Notes under the pieces: model-generated | Database searches by the model: none | What the model saw: the letters and a program-made list of their open reading frames with translations, nothing else | Told to the model about the DNA's origin: nothing | Source: Pseudomonadota bacterium | Lineage (GTDB): Bacteria; Pseudomonadota; Gammaproteobacteria; Pseudomonadales; UBA5518 | Length of the DNA stretch: 5,590 bases | Assembly (NCBI GenBank): GCA_963204845.1 | Contig: CAUJIL010000024.1 | Span: forward strand, 1-5,590 | Reading direction: 5' to 3' | In this document: piece after piece, positions 1-3,983 of the stretch | Numbering within the stretch: position 1 is the stretch's first letter | Layout of the letters: every line of letters starts with the position of its first letter | Translations under genes and position numbers: made by a program

Positions 1-5
1 GCGTC

Positions 6-302
6 CTACCCGTGCTGCATGGTGACGTCCTGCTTCACGACCTTGCCGGACTTCTGGACCTCGCCCTCCTTGATCGCGCGCGGATCGATCTGGCACTTGG
101 TGACCGCGCCGCGCAGCACGTCCATCATCTGCTGCAGCTGGAACTCGGCCTCGGCGTGCAGCGTGACGACGCGCTCCTTGCGCTCGAAACCGCAGTCGAC
201 GCCCTTGAAGTCGAAGCGGTTCGCGATCACGCGCGTCGCCTGGTCGACCGCGTTGGTGAACGCGTGCAGGTCCACCTCGGACACCACATCGAAAGACGGC
301 AT
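6..302 (-). CDS. yajQ: YajQ-family nucleotide-binding protein, C-terminally truncated
   Basis: The 98-residue product starts MPSFDVVSEVDLHAFTNAVD and continues with RFDFKGVD, EFQLQQMMDVLRG and SGKVVKQDVTM. These are the diagnostic N-terminal blocks of the YajQ/UPF0234 family, cytoplasmic proteins of two ferredoxin-like domains that bind nucleotides (c-di-GMP in the Xanthomonas/Pseudomonas homologues). Family members are about 160 residues long. Here the frame stops at TAG right after MQHG, where relatives read G-(I/L/V)-(D/E) and go on into the second domain, so about 60 residues are missing. The codon after the stop is GAC (Asp), which matches the expected continuation and suggests an in-frame nonsense change, but only five bases remain in the window. 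The start is set by MPSF and by a strong GGGGAGGAG upstream; a longer frame reaching to 470 overlaps panE and is not expected to be used. Family call is firm. Whether this is a pseudogene, a sequence error at the window edge or a genuine short protein is open. Confidence 0.85.
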   Translation of the reverse strand: MPSFDVVSEVDLHAFTNAVDQATRVIANRFDFKGVDCGFERKERVVTLHAEAEFQLQQMMDVLRGAVTKCQIDPRAIKEGEVQKSGKVVKQDVTMQHG

Positions 303-307
303 CGGCT

Positions 308-312
308 CCTCC
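308..312 (-). promoter_or_regulatory. Shine-Dalgarno sequence of yajQ
   Basis: On the minus strand GGAGG, within the longer run GGGGAGGAG, lies 5 nt before the ATG at 302. It is the best ribosome binding site in the divergent gap and fixes the short start beginning MPSF over upstream in-frame starts. Confidence 0.75.
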
Positions 313-363
313 CCTGGCATGCAAGCGGCGCGGCGCAGCCCACTGCAGCGCACACCGATGGTG

Positions 364-369
364 GATAAT
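364..369 (+). promoter_or_regulatory. Candidate -10 box of panE (leaderless start)
   Basis: GATAAT matches the sigma-70 -10 consensus at five of six positions and ends six bases before the chosen panE ATG at 376, so transcription would begin at or next to the A of the start codon. No convincing Shine-Dalgarno sequence precedes that ATG. A -35 element is weak at best (ACTGCA at 342-347, 16-bp spacer). The promoter call is inference from spacing. Confidence 0.35.
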
Positions 370-375
370 GGCGCG

Positions 376-1341
376 ATGACGATCGCCCCGCCCGAACCCC
401 TGACCGCACCCTGGCACGTGCTCGGCACCGGTGCCATGGGCTGCCTGTGGGCCGCGAACCTGGCGGCCACCGGGGGAAACGTGACGTTGATCGCGCGCGA
501 CCGTTCGCGCCTGGCAGGGTATCACGGCATCACCCTCGAGACAGCCGCCGGCGCCGAGCCGTTCGCGGTCGCGCTCGAATGCGCCGACGGCACGACGCCC
601 ATCGACCGCCTGCTGGTGTGCACCAAGGCCTATGACGTGAGCGGCGCGCTCGGCGGTGTCGCGCACCGGCTGGCGGCCGGCGCCGCGGTGGTGCTGCTGC
701 AGAACGGCATGGGCTTCCACGACGATGCCCGGGAGCTCGCGGGTCGTGCCCGGCTGTACTGCGCGCTGAGCACCGAGGGCGCATGGTGCCCGGCACCGTT
801 TCACGTGCGCCACGCGGGACGCGGTTTCACGCTGCTCGGCCGCTATCCGCGCGGCACGCTGGCCGATGCCGCGGCGCTGGCGGCGGACCTGCCGCGCGAT
901 CGGCTCGAGATCCGCCCGGTGGCCGACGTCGAAACAGAGCTCTGGCGCAAGCTCGCGGTGAACTGCACGATCAACGCCCTGACCGCGCTGCACGGCTGCC
1001 ACAACGGTGCGCTACTGGAGCCGGGTCCGCAGGGGGAGGAATTCGACGCGCTGTGCCGCGAGATCGTCGCGATCCTCGGCGCGCTTGGCCATTCGGCGCT
1101 GGCCGCCGAACTGCCGGAACTGGCAACTGGCGTGGCACGACGCACCGCGGCGAACCGTTCCTCGATGCTGCAGGACGTGCTGGCCGGACGACGCACCGAG
1201 ATCGACTGCATCAACGGCTTCCTGGTGCAGCGAGCGCACGCCATCGGCGTGGCCTGCCCTCTCAACGAATCACTGTGCGCCCGCATACATGCGCTGAAGC
1301 GGGGACCCGGCCTGCGGCCGGGCGATGCCGAACCCTCATGA
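376..1341 (+). CDS. panE: 2-dehydropantoate 2-reductase (ketopantoate reductase)
   Basis: The 321-residue cytoplasmic enzyme reduces 2-dehydropantoate to pantoate with NADPH, in pantothenate and CoA synthesis. The Rossmann fingerprint GTGAMG is at residues 17-22, followed by CTKAYD (Lys84) and the QNGMG loop (109-113, Asn110). The catalytic helix reads ELWRKLAVNCTINAL, with Lys192, Asn196, Asn200 and Asn210 in the same spacing as E. coli Lys176, Asn180, Asn184 and Asn194. The C-terminal signature SSMLQD, then TEID and INGFLV, is also present. Length is slightly above E. coli PanE (303 aa) because of a short N-terminal lead. An in-frame ATG at 358 would add six residues; 376 is preferred because of the GATAAT just upstream. 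The gene overlaps the next by ATGA, so the two are probably translated together. Some ApbA/PanE paralogues act on other 2-oxo acids, so exact substrate is inferred; the conserved catalytic residues favour true PanE. Confidence 0.93.
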   Translation: MTIAPPEPLTAPWHVLGTGAMGCLWAANLAATGGNVTLIARDRSRLAGYHGITLETAAGAEPFAVALECADGTTPIDRLLVCTKAYDVSGALGGVAHRLAAGAAVVLLQNGMGFHDDARELAGRARLYCALSTEGAWCPAPFHVRHAGRGFTLLGRYPRGTLADAAALAADLPRDRLEIRPVADVETELWRKLAVNCTINALTALHGCHNGALLEPGPQGEEFDALCREIVAILGALGHSALAAELPELATGVARRTAANRSSMLQDVLAGRRTEIDCINGFLVQRAHAIGVACPLNESLCARIHALKRGPGLRPGDAEPS

Positions 1342-2150
1342 CGCGTCCTCTCTGCCTACTACTCCTGCTCTGTCTGTCGCTGGCCGGCCGGGCCGACGCG
1401 CCAGCGCCCCAGCGCGTGGTGTCGCTGAACCTGTGCACCGATCAACTGCTGGTGATGCTGTTGCCGCGCGAACGCATCGCGATGCTGAGCCAGCTTGCCA
1501 CCGACCGCTCGCTGTCGTGGGTCGCCGGGCAAGCCAGCGGTATCGCCCGCTTCGACGGCTCGGTCGAGCGCATCGTGCAACTCGAACCCGACCTGATCCT
1601 CGCCGGCACGCTGGCCTCGCGCGACAGCATCGCCGCGCTGCAGCGCCTCGGGTATCCGGTGCACACGATCGCGATGCCCGAGACCATCGCGGATTCGCTG
1701 GCGTTCATCGAACAGGTGGCGACGCTGGTCGGTGCGCCGGCCGCGGGACGGGCGCTGATCGACCGCACCACCCACCGGCTCGAGGCGGCACGCAGCGCAT
1801 CGCGTACGCGCACGCATCAACTCACGCTGATCTACCTGCCCAACGGGCTGAGTCCGGGGGCAGGCACCCTGAAGGACGAGCTGCTGGCACTTACCGGCTG
1901 GCGCAACCTTGCACGCGAACGCGGCATCGACGGGTACGGATCGATCGCGCTCGAGGACCTGGTGCTGCACCGCCCGCAGCTCGTGATCTTCGATGCCGTC
2001 GACCTGGAACATACCTCGATGGCGCAACAGCTGCTGCGCCATCCCGCGCTGCGGCGCCATGTCGCCACGCGCGCGATACCAACCGCGACCTGGATCTGCG
2101 GCGGCCCGCAGATCGCCGAGGCTGCCGAGGCGCTGGCGTCGGATCCCTGA
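1338..2150 (+). CDS. btuF: BtuF-like periplasmic substrate-binding protein (ABC transporter)
   Basis: The 270-residue protein opens with a signal peptide (basic MTR, then a leucine-rich core to about residue 16, likely cleavage near GRA|D at 19-20; there is no lipobox cysteine). The mature part begins RVVSLNLCTDQLL and carries LEPDLILAG, both typical of the periplasmic-binding fold of Pfam PF01497, the helical-backbone metal receptor group that includes cobalamin-binding BtuF and iron-siderophore binders. Such proteins deliver ligand to an inner-membrane permease/ATPase pair, which is not in this window. The start ATG overlaps the panE stop (ATGA) with no clear Shine-Dalgarno of its own, which points to translational coupling. 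The cobalamin role comes from context: a B12 riboswitch and a BtuB-type receptor lie on the same strand 1.5 kb downstream, separated by one opposite-strand ATPase. Family is firm; ligand is inferred, and an iron-chelate binder remains possible. Confidence 0.85.
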   Translation: MTRPLCLLLLLCLSLAGRADAPAPQRVVSLNLCTDQLLVMLLPRERIAMLSQLATDRSLSWVAGQASGIARFDGSVERIVQLEPDLILAGTLASRDSIAALQRLGYPVHTIAMPETIADSLAFIEQVATLVGAPAAGRALIDRTTHRLEAARSASRTRTHQLTLIYLPNGLSPGAGTLKDELLALTGWRNLARERGIDGYGSIALEDLVLHRPQLVIFDAVDLEHTSMAQQLLRHPALRRHVATRAIPTATWICGGPQIAEAAEALASDP

Positions 2151-2163
2151 CCCGGAAACGCCC

Positions 2164-2186
2164 GTAGGTTCGGCCTGTGGCCGAAC
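2164..2186 (+). repeat. REP-like hairpin 1 (GTAG head)
   Basis: GTAG at 2164-2167 is followed directly by a perfect 8-bp stem, GTTCGGCC / GGCCGAAC, around the loop TGT. A GTAG tetranucleotide at the foot of a short hairpin is the layout of REP elements mobilised by REP-associated tyrosine transposases (RAYTs), such as the GTAG-headed repeats of Stenotrophomonas. It lies 13 bp after the btuF-like stop and could also help end that transcript or protect its 3' end; there is no T-run for a classical terminator. Confidence 0.6.
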
Positions 2187-2205
2187 AGGGTTTGCACGAA
2201 TGTCC

Positions 2206-2227
2206 GCAGGGCGGGTATCAACCCGAC
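2206..2227 (+). repeat. REP-like hairpin 2 (degenerate, GCAG head)
   Basis: GCAG at 2206-2209 is followed by GGCGGGT, loop ATCA, then ACCCGAC, pairing six of seven positions (the G2211/A2226 pair is mismatched). It has the same orientation and plan as hairpin 1, with one change in the head tetranucleotide, and looks like a decayed copy. Taken alone it would be weak; support comes from its position between two better copies. Confidence 0.4.
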
Positions 2228-2253
2228 GGGTGATCGCGGGTGTGGCCAGCATC

Positions 2254-2275
2254 GTCGGCATGAATGCCGACCTAC
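2254..2275 (-). repeat. REP-like hairpin 3 (GTAG head, inverted)
   Basis: Read on the minus strand this is GTAG, then GTCGGCAT, loop TC, ATGCCGAC: a perfect 8-bp stem with the head at its foot. It is inverted relative to hairpins 1 and 2, giving the head-outward pairing typical of REP doublets (BIME-like). The TAG stop codon of the minus-strand ATPase (2274-2272) lies inside the GTAG head, and CTACGTAG at 2272-2279 is a perfect palindrome at the junction. Confidence 0.6.
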
Positions 2276-3522
2276 GTAGTGCACCACCAGATCGACATCG
2301 GGACCGCGAACATCGCTTCACCGAATGCGACACACTCACGGCCGGTGTACAGCACGATGCCACGCTTGAACCGTTTGGCCTCGGTTTCCTGTAGATGGCG
2401 CAGGCCTTTGAAATCCCTGCCTGTCACCGTCGCAGCAGCCTTGACCTCGATGCCGGTGAGGGTGCCGTGCCGATCCTCGAGCAGGAAGTCGACCTCCACA
2501 CCCGTCTGCGTCCGATAGTGCGAGAGCGAAAGTCCGCGCGCCGAAAACGCGAGATGCTTCAACAGCTCGGAACAGACGAAAGTCTCCACCAGGTCACCCG
2601 GCAGGCCGGGCACGTCGGCGAGCCTGTCCGCGTCGTAGCCTCGCAGGTGTGCGAGCATCCCGGAGTCGGGAAGGAACACCTTCGGTGCCTTGACCAGCCG
2701 CTTGAACGGATTGCGCTCCCACGCCGGCACGCGCTGGATCAGGAACAGCGTCTCGAGCAACGTGAAGTAGCGCTTCAACGTGCTCTGCGTGAGCGAGCTG
2801 CTGCGCGCCAGCTCGGCAAAGTTGAGCAGGCTGGCGCTGCGGTGCGCGAGAAGTCGGACGAGATTCGGCATTTCGAGGAGTTGCTCGAGGTTGGCCAGCT
2901 CGCGCACGTCGCGCTGCACTACCGCCCGCAGGTAGCTGTCGAACCAGGCGTCACGGCGGCGCGACGTACCACGCGCCACCGCTTCGGGGAAGCCTCCGGC
3001 CAGCAGCGCGTCGATGAACATGCCACGTTCGCAAGGCGGCACCGCACCGACGCAAAGGTCACCGTCGAAGAGCCATTCGGCTCGATTGAGCCGGGATACG
3101 CCTGCGCGCTCGGCACAGGAGAGCGGCAGCAGCGGCACGATCTCCATGCGCCCGGCCAGCGATTCCGCCAATGCCGGCAACAGCATCACGTTTGCCGAGC
3201 CGGTCAGCAGGAAACGACCGGCCGCCTGGCGATGGGCACGCGCGCGGTCGACCGCCGCCTTGATGGCCAGAAAGAGTTCGGGAACGCGCTGAATCTCGTC
3301 GATAACCACTGGCCCGGCAAGTGCATCGATGAATCCGGCCGGGTCGGATCGCGCCGCCGCGAGCGTGGTGTGGTCATCCAGCGTCAGATAACGGCGCGGT
3401 GTGCTTTCGGGAAGCGACTGCGCGAGCGTGCTCTTGCCGGTCTGACGCGCGCCATTCAGCAACACCACGGGTGTGTCGGCCAGCGCCTCGAGAAGCAGCG
3501 GAGTGATATGGCGATCGTACAT
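2272..3522 (-). CDS. AAA_14/DUF4143 ATP-binding protein
   Basis: The 416-residue cytoplasmic protein has the usual plan of this widespread, poorly understood family. Walker A GARQTGKST is at residues 24-32, Walker B VVIDEIQRVP at 72-81, and the sensor-1 strand FLLTGSAN at 104-111. The DUF4143 half begins around GFPEAV and YLRAVVQRDVREL, includes a winged-helix-like stretch (FAELARSSSLTQSTLKRYFTLL is seen around its middle), and ends with a PD-(D/E)xK-like core: Asp345 in EVDFLLE and Glu359-Val-Lys361 in GIEVK. All key residues look intact. Start at 3522 (MYDRHITPLLLEAL) fits relatives and a promoter 7 nt upstream; longer in-frame starts at 3546 (ATG) and 3558 (TTG) would run through that promoter. 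The C-terminus AVPMSIWW matches the family end, and the last residues CTT plus the stop come from the adjoining REP sequence. GC content looks lower than in its neighbours (one sampled 60-nt line about 60%, against about 77% in btuB). Cellular role unknown. Confidence 0.9.
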   Translation of the reverse strand: MYDRHITPLLLEALADTPVVLLNGARQTGKSTLAQSLPESTPRRYLTLDDHTTLAAARSDPAGFIDALAGPVVIDEIQRVPELFLAIKAAVDRARAHRQAAGRFLLTGSANVMLLPALAESLAGRMEIVPLLPLSCAERAGVSRLNRAEWLFDGDLCVGAVPPCERGMFIDALLAGGFPEAVARGTSRRRDAWFDSYLRAVVQRDVRELANLEQLLEMPNLVRLLAHRSASLLNFAELARSSSLTQSTLKRYFTLLETLFLIQRVPAWERNPFKRLVKAPKVFLPDSGMLAHLRGYDADRLADVPGLPGDLVETFVCSELLKHLAFSARGLSLSHYRTQTGVEVDFLLEDRHGTLTGIEVKAAATVTGRDFKGLRHLQETEAKRFKRGIVLYTGRECVAFGEAMFAVPMSIWWCTT

Positions 3523-3529
3523 GCAGATG

Positions 3530-3558
3530 ACTCTAGTTACCGACATACCGAAAATCAA
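3530..3558 (-). promoter_or_regulatory. Sigma-70-like promoter of the DUF4143 ATPase
   Basis: On the minus strand TTGATT (3558-3553) and TAGAGT (3535-3530) are separated by exactly 17 bp, each matching consensus at four of six positions. The -10 ends seven bases before the ATG at 3522, and there is no Shine-Dalgarno in those seven bases, so the mRNA is predicted to be leaderless or nearly so. Confidence 0.45.
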
Positions 3559-3579
3559 CTACTCAATGGTTGAAAATCA
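3550..3579. repeat. Direct repeat over the ATPase -35 region (operator candidate)
   Basis: GAAAATCA occurs at 3550-3557 and again at 3572-3579, start to start 22 bp, about two helical turns. The first copy covers the -35 hexamer of the ATPase promoter. Between them TCAAC (3555-3559) and GTTGA (3569-3573) form a short dyad. This layout suits a dimeric regulator, but no regulator gene is adjacent. Confidence 0.35.
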
Positions 3580-3613
3580 TCCAGGTATGCGCATCCGCCC
3601 TTGCGCTGTCCGG

Positions 3614-3643
3614 TTGACACGGGCAAGGCGCGGGCACTAAGGT
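3614..3643 (+). promoter_or_regulatory. Candidate promoter of the riboswitch-btuB transcript
   Basis: A perfect -35 hexamer TTGACA (3614-3619) stands just before the riboswitch. The best -10 with acceptable spacing is TAAGGT (3638-3643, 18-bp spacer), only three of six consensus matches. It abuts the first helix of the aptamer, leaving the exact transcription start uncertain. Confidence 0.4.
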
Positions 3644-3861
3644 GCCGGCCCTGTCGCGGACGGTGTCCTGCGGCGCCTCGGCCAAGGCCGGCGGCGACGC
3701 GGGATGAAACGGGAAGTCTGGTGCGAATCCAGCGCTGCCCCCGCAACGGTAAGTGAGAACAGGACCGGCAACGAGCCACTGTCGCAGACGCCACGGGCGT
3801 TGGATGGGAAGGCGCCGGGTCCGGATCGCAGGATCCGCTCACGAGCCCGGAGACCGGCCTT
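3641..3861 (+). promoter_or_regulatory. Cobalamin (B12) riboswitch
   Basis: The conserved core is nearly complete. GCCGGCCCTGT at 3644 matches the 5' end of the E. coli btuB leader. GATGAAACGGGAAGTCTGGT leads into GCGAATCCAGCGCTG and CCCCCGCAACGGTAAG (3704-3753), the central multi-helix core; AGCCACTG (3774-3781) and TGGGAAGGC (3805-3813) follow; and the B12 box AGCCCGGAGACCGGCC is at 3844-3859. P1 forms between GCCGG (3644-3648) and CCGGC (3854-3858). Peripheral hairpins include CGGCC/GGCCG (3679-3690) and CGGATC/GATCCG (3822-3837). It binds adenosylcobalamin or a related corrinoid and, in Gram-negative bacteria, normally blocks translation of the uptake gene downstream. The btuB start lies 119 nt beyond it. 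No T-tract follows a hairpin in the platform, so control of translation is more likely than termination. Confidence 0.95.
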
Positions 3862-3920
3862 CCGCGTTTCACTGCGATCGAGCGGCGGGCTCGGCGGGTG
3901 GCGCGTACCTGCCGGTCGCC

Positions 3921-3983
3921 TCATCCCTCCCCCTCCCCCCGGACGCACCACGTCACGACACAGGGCCCGGGGAGGGACCATGA
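3921..3983 (+). promoter_or_regulatory. btuB expression platform: Shine-Dalgarno and tandem anti-SD
   Basis: The btuB ribosome binding site GGGGAGGG (3969-3976) is perfectly complementary to CCCTCCCC at 3925-3932 and, in a second register, to CCCTCCCC at 3931-3938. In the first register the preceding TCAT (3921-3924) can also pair with ATGA of the start codon (3980-3983), leaving ACC as a 3-nt bulge, so both the SD and the AUG could be masked. The complementarity is visible directly; its use as the OFF structure is inferred from how Gram-negative B12 riboswitches work. Confidence 0.6.

Noticed and set aside
12..368. Open plus-strand frames through the yajQ region
   Set aside because: They are frames opposite a clear YajQ coding sequence and have arginine/leucine-rich low-information products, as expected in GC-rich DNA.
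2168..2186. Hairpin after the btuF-like gene as an intrinsic terminator
   Set aside because: The stem is strong but no T-run follows it; the GTAG head and the sister copies fit a REP element better.
2395..3573. Long 392-codon open frame on the plus strand opposite the DUF4143 ATPase
   Set aside because: The minus-strand product has every expected family motif. The plus frame reads as an Arg/Gln/His-rich shadow with no recognisable domain and no ribosome binding site.
3599..3628. CCTTGC / GCAAGG inverted repeat flanking the TTGACA
   Set aside because: Only six base pairs with an 18-nt gap; easily expected by chance in this composition.
3588..3641. Possible 17-codon leader peptide (MRIRPCAVRL...) before the riboswitch
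   Set aside because: No ribosome binding site, it overlaps the -35/-10 region of the riboswitch promoter, and a B12 riboswitch needs no leader peptide.
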